The notes under the pieces: generated by a model | The model's database searches: none | What the model was told of the DNA's origin: nothing | Seen by the model: only the letters and a program-made list of their open reading frames with translations | In this document: one piece after another, positions 45,056-56,686 of the stretch | Position numbering within the stretch: the first letter of the stretch is position 1 | How the letters are laid out: each line of letters begins with the position of its first letter | Source of the DNA: Watersipora subatra | Taxonomy: Eukaryota; Bryozoa; Gymnolaemata; Cheilostomatida; Watersiporidae | Length of the DNA stretch: 64,000 nt | NCBI RefSeq assembly: GCF_963576615.1 | Contig: NC_088708.1 | Coordinates: 8,122,001-8,186,000, forward strand | Direction of reading: 5' to 3' | Translations under genes and position numbers: made by a program

Positions 45056-48000
45056 ATTGGTTTTTCAATATTATATGTTTATGCAGTGACCAGGAGTTAA
45101 GGTACCTCTGGCATTACATTTGTTGTAAGATTTTTTATGCGTTCTTTACGCCAAGCTTACTCTGGAAGTTGGTTGTTATGATCACATGATATCGTCAGCA
45201 TAAACAAAGCAAAAGATATTACGTATATCGATAATTTATTAAATATTTTGTTAGAAGAGCCTATACTAGCTGACATATGCGAATAAATAGCAATCTGTCA
45301 TATTGAAGACTCACAGGCAAGGGGCATGTCGGTCAGCATACGCAAAAATCGTATCAATGTAGATCAGCTAAGCCTTAGGTAGTGCTTCTTTCAGTGAATG
45401 CCATATGCATTATGATAAACGTAAAGTTGATGAGCTTTCTCAGGTTTATCGTGAATGTCCTACAGACATCAGAGTAAACGCAAGGTTAGTTGCCTACGGA
45501 TAACTTATATTCAGCTGATGAATAAAGTAAATCCTTTCTTACTCTGTAGTAATCATCATTTGATAAGCAATCGTTAGACAAAGGCTTCCCATGTGCTGAA
45601 AATCATAACTCTATGCATGGTATGTACAGTGCAATAAACACTACATACATGGCATTTTTATGGATATGCTCCAAATGCGCTAATGATGCTGCGGATGATG
45701 GCTTGTGACCTTACTATTGACCCCACTATAATCGCTCTTCCTTTTTTCACCCTTGTTATTACTTAGAGCTTTAAGCCTTTGTTCCTATGTACAAGTGCTG
45801 TACAAATAGAGACTAACGGTATTTCTTTAAACTAGCATAGCCTGCATCAAACACTTCCCTCTTTGCAGTGCCAACTGTGCTATCATTCGGAAATGAAGTA
45901 AGTTGCCGGGTGGCACTAGTTAACTGGATTACTCTCAGCATTGAACCTGCCGCTAAAAATTGTTATTTGATTATTCGCACTAAAATTTCAATAATTGTGA
46001 AAGTAAGACGCATATAGGCAATTTAAATTGAGAGTCGTCTCGCATTGAAATATGGCACCTCCTGTTCTTATTGACTATAGGGAATGATTAGGCTTATAAT
46101 GGGAGGTCATTAGTGAGGGTTACTTGATCAGCCGAGTTCAAATTGGTCCGGATTCAATTGCTACCAATTATCTATATATAGATTAGCATATTTATAAATG
46201 GAATAGATATTTTTTGTGTGAACAAATTAGAATAATGGCATGCTCTTAGAGAAGTTAAACACTTAATGGTCGAATAGAGATGGAACAATATGGCATTATT
46301 TGATCAATTAGTCTTGCTTTGCTACTCTCTGTGTGGGCAGTCATATTACACAGTCGCCACTTCTCGTGCCACTCCCTTCAATGAAGCGCAATGTGTCATG
46401 CAACAGCAGGTACTTTTAGGTGCGCTCAGCTGCAACAGGGATTTGTGTAGTTGAGCTGAAGTCAATGAGAATGTGTCATGTTACGTGTAGCGCACCTCAT
46501 TAGCTACTTCATGTAACGACATATGCTCTCAGGTGTCTTTAAATTGAACATGCACGCTGTTGTCTCTCACACTCTTAAGCCATTATCACGCGTTGCATAT
46601 TTACTGCTCTGTTTATCAATAAATTAAACTATTTCAAGAGCCATCTGGAGCCATATTCGGAATAAAACCAGCGTCTTTAGTTGATAAGTAAATTTAAATT
46701 ACCTATACAAAGTCCTTGTTTCCCATCTAAACTTCCACTCCGGGCGCAGGCAGAAACACACTCATCCTTATCTGATAACACATTAGCAGAGACCTGTTCC
46801 TCGAGTGCATCTATTTCCTTCTACTTCCCTTTTACACATTAGTCACTTCTAGGCCAAAAACGTCTTCAGCAGACTCAATTAGTAGTCTAGGTGTAATATG
46901 AAGTAGACATGGCCTGCAGGTTAAAGAGATTTGCCTGCTATAAAAATGCCGCTGAATGCCAGAATGAGCTACTGATCTTAAAATATGCGATTTTATGCTA
47001 TATAAATTATACCGATGATATCATATCTTCAAAGAGTCATCTGTTCTAGAATTCTTCTCTGAAATTGCTTCTCTTAAAAAAATTGTTGGTAGCCTTGTGA
47101 GAAATAAGAGGCAGGAAAATAACAAGAGATAAATCTTTGTTCGACTTTTAAAATTTTTGGATTTATAGCGAGTGATGAAAAGTGTTTCTGTAACGAATGC
47201 AAACTCGGCATTTAAAGTTGTAAAATGTTGTTAAACACGAAGTGCCAGAATTTAAGTTTTCTCTTGTTCAACTAAATAATAATTCTCTCTTTCAGAGCGA
47301 ACAATTTGCTCGAGGCGGCTTCATGATACAAACCTTCACTAATGCCTTCACATTTTTGCTCATGACTTTCTATTTTCTGAAAAGAATGACCTTTAATTTT
47401 GCACTTTATTAAAATCCTTTTTTCAATTTCAAATGAGAAAAGTATGTGAAGATATCATGCCATAAATCCAATTAATAGGATGATTGTACTAACTTCATCT
47501 CAATTTAAATGATAAAAACACTATGAAATGCAATACCAACCACTAATACCGGTACATGTATGCCTATGTATATATGTACATGTACATGTATGTGTATTTT
47601 ATTTTATCAATTAGTAGAAATATAACGTTAAGCAAAATGAAGATATGGTTATAATATTAAGTTAAACAAAACAAATGAAAGCTCAGTTATTACTTGTTAA
47701 GGCATGATGAGGTCCGTGTGCGCAGTAGCACTGCAGCTAGTCCGGGTGCTGGGTCAACAGGAATTGGAAAACTCAAACAACAATTCTGGATTAATCTAGG
47801 CTTAACAAATGGCTTTTAACATTAACTCTAAAACTAGTAAATGCAGAGGTTTTGCGTAAGTCTATTTGAAGACTTCTATTTTGATAGTACTCTTTGTTCG
47901 ATTGTTTTTTAACCTGGTGCAATCGGTTTCAACAAGTTAATTATAATCCATGTTTGATTGCAGTGTTTACATATTATTTCGGCTGTTAGCTTCTGGAATG

Positions 48001-49015
48001 CATAATAGTGACCTTTTAAAGAAGTTCTTAGAAGGTTTACCATGACTTTAACCTCTACACACCCGCCTCACTAGCCTTAACTATTTTTAAAATATTTGGT
48101 GAGACTAGAGCTCATTGTCTTGCCTAGCAGGAGCTGTCAAGCTGTAAATGTATGAACATTTAAGCTTCAAAATTCTAAAACTAGGATGCATGTACCTCAG
48201 TATAAATAATGTGTTATAGTCCATATTTATTTTGTATTTCAGTGTCTGTTTTTTTGGTTATGTATTATTTTTTATGGTTTTGATGAAGGTATTAAGAGTT
48301 ACAGGAAACACATCATGGTGTTCTACAAAGAAATAGTTTGCGCTACTAAATTAGTTACATTTACCTATAAAACTTCTATCAAAGCTCAAATTATCATTAC
48401 CTATAAAACTACTAATAGTCATAATAATGATGGCAACAAATAGTTTTTTGTTCTTTCGGTAACATTGCAACAAATGTAATAAAAGGTGGTATAATACCTA
48501 TGCTTAAACTGATCTACTGTATTAGTATATTAGTATATATATTTGATATATTATAATATTAGTATATATATTTGATATATTTTTTGTCATTTTTGGTTGT
48601 AGTCTTTATTCAAAACTTCTAATGTTTATATCAACCACTAAGGATGACGATAAGCAAAATTATTTTACTATTTGAATTTGTTTTAATACTTCATTGGCTA
48701 TAATGTTTTTTCAAAACAGCGATTTTTTCCAAATTATGCCATATTCTTAAAATAGTACTTGTTGATAATCCTATTTATAGCCACAATAGATATGCAATGT
48801 ATGTGCCATAAACTCGCCAACTACCAACAGCTGACATAATTATACTAAATGATCTCTCTAGGATGTTCTAAGTGTGGTAGTCAATCTGTCATTATTTAAC
48901 CTCTAAGCATTACCATTCTCTTGTTCGCTGTTTATGCTAACTGCACTAGTTTAGAGTCGACAAAACTTGGCTATAGTTGGGTCAGCTATTCTGAAAGAGC
49001 AATTTAAAATTTTAT
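45056..49015. other. Intergenic region without recognised gene
   Basis: No long frame, conserved exon or clear transposon end. Small TATATG-type runs near 47560-47600 and a short duplicated AT-rich block near 48527-48585. Confidence 0.6.
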
Positions 49016-49375
49016 GCCTAAATGATTGACTCACTTTATGCCATATCTAGCTACGTGCATAAAATCAATTTTAAAAAATTGAATCAATCAATTCGGTTAA
49101 TAAAATCTAATTTCGGGTATACTGTAGTAACACACCATCTATCCCACATATCATGTATTACTGTAGACCTTTTTTGGATTATTAGATATTGCTGAGCTGT
49201 AGGCTGATTGCCCACGTGAAAAAGCAAAGTAAACCTAACCTGAGTCCAATTAGGTTGGTTGCGCGTGTAGAGTGCTGCCTCAAAAAAGCTGCCTAATAAC
49301 TTGAGCTGCCAGCTACTGTATGTATAGTTAATCATCTGTAATCATCGCTAGTTGTACACATTGTTTCCTGCTAGG
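49016..49375. repeat. Unclassified dispersed repeat, copy 2
   Basis: Second copy of the repeat at 32276-32590. It has an extra AT-rich insertion of about 30 bp near 49065-49100 and otherwise matches through to TTTCCTGCTA. Class unknown. Confidence 0.8.
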
Positions 49376-49696
49376 TATGTATAGCTTTTTATTGGCATGG
49401 GTAATCATCAACAAAATGATGTTTTTCATTACATGCCAAAAGAAAGAAAACTTAACCACAATCCGCCATCAACGAGTCAAACACTCCAAAATGTTTGGCT
49501 ACAGCAGCTTCCATATAGAACAACTTCAATTTAAACTCTTGTTGCTTTTTACTGTAAACTTTGAAGGCGAGCATATAATCAGCTCTGAAGCTCCTCAACA
49601 TTTTAGTGCTGTCAATTCATACGACTAATAGCGCTGCCAACTCTAGGCTCTTAAAATGCACTTTTGCATATTCTTAGTTTCTACGCTTTCAGACCT

Positions 49697-49760
49697 GGGC
49701 TCTTATTGGTCAACACACTCTCTTCGCTGGGCTCTTATTGGTCAACACACTCTCTTCGCT
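49697..49760. repeat. Perfect tandem duplication, 2 x 32 bp, with ATTGG motifs
   Basis: Unit GGGCTCTTATTGGTCAACAC plus twelve bases, twice. Each carries an inverted CCAAT box. The start codon of an unassigned 125-codon frame is 65 bp downstream. Confidence 0.95.
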
Positions 49761-49824
49761 CTCTGACAGCTGACAAACACTTGTGAGTTTACAAAGTTGA
49801 TACTGCTGAACTTATGGTTCCCTA

Positions 49825-50202
49825 TTGCTTCATAGTCTTTCCTCTTTAAACAAACGTTACTGCCGCAGCTGCCGGCCTGCTGCCTTTAAGCAATTTACAA
49901 AATGTTCTGATGCCTTTAAATATATCTTCAGCGGGTGTGTTTTGGTGGCACACACTAATTATAAATCATTTGATGAGTCAGATATCAGCTACCGTAATGT
50001 CCTTGTTTCTATTGAAACAATCGTGTTTGCAGCTCTTCAGAAACCCAGAGTAATTACTGCAAACGGCTGCATATTATCATGTCATCAGCAGTCTATACTT
50101 TCACTCGCTGCTCTCTGTGTTTTTGAGAGATCTCTATTTACAAAGTTTACTACACAGCGTAATCTAGAAGCTTCTGAACAAATGATTGAAAGTTGTCGCT
50201 AG
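49825..50202 (+). CDS. Unassigned 125-codon reading frame
   Basis: After the GPCR and the transposon-derived frames this is one of the longest uninterrupted frames not tied to a repeat. It has 125 residues and no recognisable domain, signal peptide or membrane segment. It is cysteine- and serine-rich, with a moderately mixed composition. Two ATTGG motifs lie about 100 bp upstream. It could be chance, a fragment of an unknown element, or an exon. I do not recognise it. Confidence 0.15.
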   Translation: MLHSLSSLNKRYCRSCRPAAFKQFTKCSDAFKYIFSGCVLVAHTNYKSFDESDISYRNVLVSIETIVFAALQKPRVITANGCILSCHQQSILSLAALCVFERSLFTKFTTQRNLEASEQMIESCR

Positions 50203-51576
50203 GGTTTGTTAGCAAATGAAAAATGTTAACAGGTTATTTTAAAACAGTGTCTACCTCCCGCCGCTTTATTTTCAGCTAAAATTTTACCACATAACTCGGA
50301 TCTTACAGCCAGCAGTTAAAAAATTTATTCAATACATTGTTGATATACAATAATTGTTCACATATGTGGCACACAACTGACCTAGAGAGATAAAAATGTT
50401 CATATAGGTTTAAAAGTTGTCACTATTGTTTACACCGACATAGTCACATGATTACACGCACCAAATATGGTTATAAAGCACATAACAAATAATGCCGCTC
50501 AACTGTTGAAAAAGCTTGACTTATTTATTATATCAAGATTTGATGTGGGTGAGATTGCTGAGTTGATGACTGAGAAAATATCGCTTTGACGTAAAGCACC
50601 AGCTCTCAATTTGTCATATTTTATACATGTATGTTGCAAAAGTTTAACTACTGAATTTAAATGTTGTCTGTGCTTTTGCATACCAGAATAACTCTGCTAC
50701 TTTAGATGTTCTACAGTCCCACTTCAGCTTATGGTCACCTCTCCATACAAATGTCTTGACACGCTACACAAAATTTATAAAACAGGAAGTTATTTTTTTA
50801 GATGACGTACATTATTTCCCATAGCATTGCAATTATGCAAACAAAATTAAAAATTTCGTCTACATTAAAAATATTACATAAAAAGTAATGGAGAATATAT
50901 TAAGTAAACCAATTTAAACCCAATTCAATTTGATCCATACATTTCTTTAACTCCCTCATCAAACTTACACATTCCTGAACCTACACTTCCGCCTACATGT
51001 ATTTAAAGTAAAATAATGATGAAACCTTTTCTCACTAATTATTACTTTATCAATTTAGTCGTAATATAATATTAGGATTTTAACATGCAATTTTTCTGCA
51101 ATTTCATGCAATGTAATTGTTTTAATGCTGTACACTTTTAATTGAATTACTTACAGTTTTTTTACTCCTATAAGAATATGCTCACCAACGTGCAACATTT
51201 TCGACATGCAAAATTATTAGAATACTAGATGGGTGACTATGAGTTTATTTCAAGATTAGAAATGTGATTCTAAAGATACTTTAAGGCAACAGAAGTAACA
51301 TGTCAGCATCTTCATCTATCTAATTGAATTTCACAGTTTTTTTGAGTTATGAAGTAAATCTTTTTAACTTTTTGCAAGTTTTTATTAGCAAAAATTGGTA
51401 AAAATCTTTATGTGCAGGCAGCTGTGTTGAGATTAGTACTGATATATAGTTGTACTAGATGAATCCCCAAGATTGCGCGGGTAACAAAAAAGTGTTTTAG
51501 CGGTGTCAACTACAGATCTATACTGATTGAAATAGTCTTGGTGGCCGTGCGAGTTTAAGCATTGTTCTTCATGTAT

Positions 51577-51616
51577 GGCTTCACCTCATCTGGTATGGCT
51601 TCACCTCATCTGGTAT
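51577..51616. repeat. Perfect tandem duplication, 2 x 20 bp
   Basis: TATGGCTTCACCTCATCTGG occurs twice in a row, inside Helitron-like copy 3. Confidence 0.9.
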
Positions 51617-51699
51617 GGTGTTAAGCATGAAGCCATGAATGATTAGCTTGTACAATAAATATGTGCACAATTTATTCCATAGTTTAGCTAGTTACACAG

Positions 51700-51765
51700 C
51701 GTTGTGTATTGGACAAATGACTGTGTGCTGAACTGGAGGTTGTGAGTTCAAAACCAGTGCTCAGC
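51700..51765 (+). other. tRNA-like segment inside Helitron-like copy 3
   Basis: GTGTATTGGACAAATGACTG, then GGTTGTGAGTTCAAAACC, at tRNA A/B-box spacing. The B box has one base off the GGTTCRANTCC pattern. A diverged pol III-type relic. Confidence 0.5.
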
Positions 51766-51835
51766 AGATCTTTCATCTCTAAAACTTTATTGCTGGACAT
51801 GCAAACAGACAAACAGATAAGCATTGAGATTTAGA

Positions 51836-52803
51836 CTAGGTGAATTCCTGGCATTGCCCTGGTATTAAAAAAGTCTTTGCACAGAAAATTTATTTTTATT
51901 AATATATGCAGCATTTGCCATATTACTTTTAAACTTCATATCATGAGTAAAGCGTTTTGTGCAGTTTAAATAAATTAAGAGAAAAACTAAGAGAACTGTA
52001 AAGGTGTTTAAATGTGAAATAACTATCAAGTAATGGCTAAATGAAGTATGGTTTGTTACAATGGTTACAATGAAAAGTGAATTGATACTGATACAAATAA
52101 AAAGAATTGAAAAAAAAATCACTAATATGTTGAATTAATAATAAAAAAGAGTACATAGAAGTGAGTATACAAAAGGTTACTGTTGCTGCAAAAGCTATCC
52201 ATCAAAATTTTGTAAACGATGATACTGTTATCTTTCGATAGTCGATATTTGCACAAACATAAAAATGAGAGATCGAAATAAAATACATCAGTGAAGCGCA
52301 CGAGGGTACATTTTTTCACCAAATGGAGAGAGAATATTGAGGCAATTCTTACTCGAGAATGTTCATTTTCAATTTTCTGGATGTTGCTCTTTGCAATAAC
52401 CGAAAATTGAAGATTGAAATTGTGCCATTACAGTTGCGCTGTAACGGAACATTTGAAATTAAAATTACAAACGAAGAAAAATGAATAATGGATTTTGAAA
52501 GAGTTTTTAAAATAATATCACACAAAAAATGCAAAAGATAATATTAATTCATAATAAAACATACATATTTAGCTTTAATCGTGATAAGGATACCGTAGAG
52601 AAATCCTTGTGGTCAGATGCGCGTGTTTGCATACTTGCAATTGCAATCATCGAGGGTTCAATTCCAGTACGGTGGGATCATAGAGTTATCTTCTCCTGAC
52701 AACTCTATGAGTAGGATATTTGTTATTGCTAGATCTTAATTACTGTAGCTGGACAGGAAACAAAAACCAACTAAAGACAAGCATGAAGATTTATATATAA
52801 AGA
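51836..52803 (-). mobile_element. Helitron-like element, copy 4
   Basis: 968 bp. On the minus strand it starts TCTTTATATATAAATC and ends CTAG|T, with the hairpin CCAGGGCAATGCCAGG just inside. Its interior matches copies 1 and 2. A tRNA-like segment lies at about 52600-52690. Its CTAG end touches the TC end of copy 3. Confidence 0.7.
52600..52690 (+). other. tRNA-like segment inside Helitron-like copy 4
   Basis: TTGTGGTCAGATGCGCGTG (A-box-like) and GAGGGTTCAATTCCAGTA (good B box). Same place in the element as the other tRNA-like segments. Confidence 0.6.
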
Positions 52804-53300
52804 TGGAGTTACTATATTGAGAAATGTTTATTAAATTCTATTTTATACTTTATACGTTTTGCAATGAGTTATTAGTTCACCATGATTTATATCTGATGTT
52901 AACCTCGTTTATTATTAAGTGAGAAATTAAACAATAGGTACTCTTTAGGGTCTGCATAGTATAATGTTGTAAAAAAGTTGAGTCGATTCCATCTGCCATT
53001 GTTTTTATTGAAAACCTTATTATATTGTTATTAAATCACTTTTGCAAGTCAGCAATGTCTACAATCTTTAAATAAACTTAATGGGATTAAATAAGATCAA
53101 ACGTTATAAAACAAGAAATTCTAAGATTGTTAAATTTAGCCGATCTTAAATTATGAAAATTTACTACTTTTGAGCACTTTAATCTGCAACTGGTATGACA
53201 ATGAAGGCAACTTGACATTTAAGTTGTGTTAATCAGATAATGAAGTTTTTTATGCTTTCGACAAAAAGTGCCTACCGGTAAACGCAACAATAATTATAAA

Positions 53301-53313
53301 TAATTTTTTTCAG
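53301..53313 (+). promoter_or_regulatory. Probable 3' splice site in the GPCR 5' UTR
   Basis: Polypyrimidine run followed by CAG, 52 bp before the start codon. It suggests the coding exon is joined to a non-coding exon further upstream, which I could not locate. Confidence 0.5.
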
Positions 53314-53365
53314 GTTGTTATCAGAGCTGGCGATTGGCTTTTAGGAAACCTGCTGCCAGAGCATA

Positions 53366-54811
53366 ATGCAGAATGAGAGCTGGCTCTCCTATCAGAATGA
53401 GGAGATGACTTTAGCCAATGTCAGCCTTAACACGACAGCCGACCTAAAGCTCAAATTTAACCCTATACAGACAGCGACGGTCATATTCTTCACATGCTTG
53501 CTTACTAGTGTTGTTATCGTTGGAAATGCACTCATTATAATTTCCGTGCAAAAGGTCCACAAACTGAGGAAGAATAAGTCAAACTACCTATTGGTGAGCC
53601 TTGCAGTATGCGATATGTTGGTTGGACTCGTTGTAATGCCCATGGCCATATTACCAGAAGTTTTCACAGAATGGCCTCTCGGTAAAGATATTTGTTTTTT
53701 GTGGGTAACCTCGGATGTAACGCTATGCACTTGCTCCATTCTGCATATAATGATGATCGCTATTGACAGGTACTGTATTATCACGTCACCGATGAGTTAT
53801 GAGATGAAATATCGTACAAAGAAACTTATAGCTGTATATATACTAATCGCGTGGGTAGTCAGTATTCTCATTAGCATGACACCTGCTGCCATTAGCCATC
53901 CTCCAGACTACGGAAAGGATGGCAGAGGTTGCAAAGTGAATCAGAGCATAGGCTACCAGATGTATGCAACTTTTGTTGCCTTTTACCTGCCTCTCATAGT
54001 TAAGCTCTGTTTGTATGGTAAACTTTTCATGTTGTCACGGAAACTTGTGAAAGCAGAAGCTAAGAATCACCCGCATCTCGGTTATCAAGACAGCAGTTGC
54101 GATGATCAGAACTCGACACCTTCTGGTCATACTTCGTGCAGAGAGTCGCCTATCGTTGGAGTCAAGAATGGAGTGAATACCTATAAGAGCAAAGACTTGG
54201 TAAATGCCACGGAGTGTGTTCCTCTTAACTCCACTTTGCATGTAGGGCGTCACCTTTTGAATGATGTAATAACTCGATCTCATTCAGTCGGTGAAAATGA
54301 TCTCAGACGAGACAAGGAGAAGTTGAACAATAATAAACACATATCGGTTTACCACTCGCAGCATTTGCCTGTTGTAGAGGAGGGCTCTAAGACCTCGACA
54401 CACAAAGGACCAATATCAATGGCCAAGCGTTTATCTATAGCCGCTTCAACTCGTCTCTCAAGGCTCCTGCATCCCCCTCATGAACACAGAAATACTCCTA
54501 AAAGCAACATGGCTGCCATTAGGACATTAGGTGCTATTATGGGCTTATTCACTGTTTGTTGGCTACCCTTTTTTGTGCTCGCTGTAGTCGGGCCACTCTG
54601 TCCGACTTGTGAGATTTCACCAACCGTTTATAGTGTCTTCCTATGGATAGGCTATGCCAACTCATGCTTTAACCCTTTTATATATGCCCAGTTTAACAGA
54701 GAGTTTAGAACTCCCTTTAAAGAGATTCTCCGCTGTCACTGTCGGACTGTAGATGACTCTGTTCGTCACTCTGATTACATATACAAATACGGTGGTGAGA
54801 ATGAGCACTAG
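53366..54811 (+). CDS. Aminergic class A GPCR, serotonin-receptor type, intronless coding frame
   Basis: A 481-residue seven-TM receptor for a biogenic amine at the plasma membrane. Seen: three N-terminal sequons (N3, N18, N22); N54 (1.50); D83 (2.50); C110 and C189 for the disulfide; D117 (3.32), the amine-binding aspartate; DRY at 134-136; P209 (5.50); a long third loop, about residues 224-378; CWLPFF at 398-403 in TM6; the W427/Y430 pair (7.40/7.43); NPFIY at 436-440; and C457/C459 as possible palmitoylation sites. TM5 has A201, T202 and A205 and lacks the serines typical of catecholamine receptors, which points to serotonin rather than dopamine or octopamine. The subtype (5-HT1, 2 or 7 type) is not decided. 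A TAG lies in frame eight codons before the Met, and a splice acceptor (TTTTTTTCAG) at 53313 suggests an upstream non-coding exon. Confidence 0.93.
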   Translation: MQNESWLSYQNEEMTLANVSLNTTADLKLKFNPIQTATVIFFTCLLTSVVIVGNALIIISVQKVHKLRKNKSNYLLVSLAVCDMLVGLVVMPMAILPEVFTEWPLGKDICFLWVTSDVTLCTCSILHIMMIAIDRYCIITSPMSYEMKYRTKKLIAVYILIAWVVSILISMTPAAISHPPDYGKDGRGCKVNQSIGYQMYATFVAFYLPLIVKLCLYGKLFMLSRKLVKAEAKNHPHLGYQDSSCDDQNSTPSGHTSCRESPIVGVKNGVNTYKSKDLVNATECVPLNSTLHVGRHLLNDVITRSHSVGENDLRRDKEKLNNNKHISVYHSQHLPVVEEGSKTSTHKGPISMAKRLSIAASTRLSRLLHPPHEHRNTPKSNMAAIRTLGAIMGLFTVCWLPFFVLAVVGPLCPTCEISPTVYSVFLWIGYANSCFNPFIYAQFNREFRTPFKEILRCHCRTVDDSVRHSDYIYKYGGENEH

Positions 54812-55562
54812 TATACACGTCGATTCGTTGTTACACCCACAGTATGCATTTGATTGGCAGATGATATAGTTTTATCACTAAAATTTGAATACTATTGTAT
54901 ACATGTTCCTATTTTTGTTATTATTTTTTATAAAATACAAAACAGCTTAAAAATTAAGTGTAAATTTTGATTCAGTCCCTGAAATGGCATCTAATTTCCA
55001 GCTCGCTGCTTCATATATGAAGAGCTGCTAGAAGGAAGTAAACAACTTGCACTTAACAACCCGCTTAATCAAATGAATCGCAGTCTGTGGCCAACACAAA
55101 TTTATTCAGATGCTGTAAGTGTGGATAATGATTCCTTAACAAACAAAGTTTAAAAGAACAGCATCAGGCATAGGATAAGCAGCCTTTTCGCAAAAACATA
55201 AAACTGATTGGGAGTTGTTATACTGTTCTGCAGACGACTCCTTATTATAGACTCCATAATTTTAAAGCCGTTTTTATGAACCAAAATGTTTGAAAAAAAC
55301 TAGTATGTTGGCAAATCGTTGTAACAAACTTTTAAACCAGCTAGCAGAACAAGCAAACATAATTTACATGGCAGCCGCTGTTGGTCACAATCAGTCATCA
55401 ACCGGCAGCAGAAAATTAAAACTAAAACCACAGCTATCAGTTTATAAAATGCTCCAATGTTATGTTGGCAAATCACACAAAAATCTATAAAAGTAGCACA
55501 AGTAGTTACGTGAATATAATTATATATAACAACATAACATAGGAATAATAGTAACATACTCG

Positions 55563-55646
55563 GTATATATATATATATATACACTGTATATATATACATA
55601 TATATATACACTGTATATATATAGATATATAGATTATATATATATT

Positions 55647-55734
<88 letters not shown>
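55563..55734. repeat. (AT)n microsatellite
   Basis: An interrupted AT tract to about 55650, then an uninterrupted tract to 55732. It marks the truncated 5' edge of the Penelope-like fragment. Confidence 0.97.
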
Positions 55735-56377
55735 CAACAACAATAAGCAAAAGACAAGAAAACGAAACATCACTTGGTATAACCCTCCGTTTAATAAAGA
55801 AGTCAGAACCAACATAGAGAGACATTTTCTCAAACTAATAGCAACATACTTTCCTCCAACGAGCAACTTACACAGCATCTTTAACAAAAACACTGCGAAG
55901 ATTAGTTATAGTTGCATGAAAAGCGTTAAAGGTATCATTAACCATTGTAATAGCAAGAAAATGCCATCAACCAAAACTGGGAACAATATAAACCCAGGCT
56001 GTAATTGCAGACAACCTACCGAGTGTCCATTAAATGGTCAATGCCTTACTGAGCAAATTATATATCAAGCTACAGTAAGCACAAATAACAATAAAGAGAC
56101 TTACACCGAAAATACGTTTAAGAAGAGGTGCGCCAACCACAAGTCTTCCTTCGTCAATACCAACAAAAGATCAGCAACCAGGTTAAGCGAACATGTATGG
56201 TCCCTCAAAGAGAAAAACAAAATGCATACCATCAAATGGAATATTATCCACAGATCAACAGCTTACAATAATGCTGCCAAGAAGTGCGAACTGTGCCTGT
56301 GGAAAAAATTATACATTATGTACAAGCCACATATGGCAACACTGAACAAGAAATCCGAAATGGTATCTGGTTGTTGA
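55735..56377 (+). pseudogene. Penelope-like retroelement fragment: RT end and GIY-YIG-type endonuclease
   Basis: The frame is open from the AT microsatellite to a stop at 56377. The first part (55742-55915; RKRNITWYNPPF, FPPTSNLHSIFNKNT, ISYSCM) is the linker typical of Penelope-like elements between reverse transcriptase and endonuclease. The second part holds a CxC...C...C zinc-like cluster (CNCRQPTECPLNGQC), the pattern YQATVS...TFKKRCANH, and the closing RCxLCLWEK-type motif (KKCELCLWKK). The YIG half of GIY-YIG is lost by a small deletion (ETYTEN). The reverse transcriptase is missing: the copy is 5'-truncated at the AT repeat. Confidence 0.85.
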
Positions 56378-56574
56378 CACTCTAGTAAATTTTTGCTAAT
56401 AAACAGTTATTAGATTAGCTTTTTATTGTTTAGAATTTTAATATTTAGCCTTCGCACTTTTACTACTGCCATCAATTTGTAAATTTACAGTGCTCGCATG
56501 CCTCATTATAAGATCACTACCTAGCTTGTATGTTCCTACGTATATATAAGCTTTTGAGCATAAATGAATGTCAC

Positions 56575-56599
56575 CTGATTGGTGTTTTTAACACGAAAC
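56575..56599 (+). ncRNA. Degenerate hammerhead-ribozyme-like motif of the Penelope-like element
   Basis: CTGAT, then the stem TGGTGTT/AACAC, then GAAAC. Penelope-like elements carry hammerhead ribozymes in their terminal repeats. Here the CUGAUGA core lacks about three bases after CUGAU, so cleavage is unlikely. Confidence 0.5.
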
Positions 56600-56686
56600 T
56601 ATTAGTGGTGTAAATATAATAGTCAAAATTCTTATCTTCTTTTAAATTATTCTATATATATACATATATATGTATATATATATATA

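Larger units (their letters stand above)
51455..51835 (-). mobile_element. Helitron-like element, copy 3 (short form)
   Basis: 381 bp. On the minus strand it starts TCTAAATCTCAATGC and ends CTAG|T after a degenerate hairpin (CGCGCAATCTTGGGG). It keeps the tRNA-like segment (about 51700-51765) but lacks most of the interior. It abuts copy 4 directly. Confidence 0.65.

Noticed and set aside
53584..54283. Minus-strand frames opposite the GPCR
   Set aside because: They are shadows of the receptor coding sequence.
55506..55893. Overlapping Tyr/Ile-rich frames
   Set aside because: They are translations of the (AT)n microsatellite.
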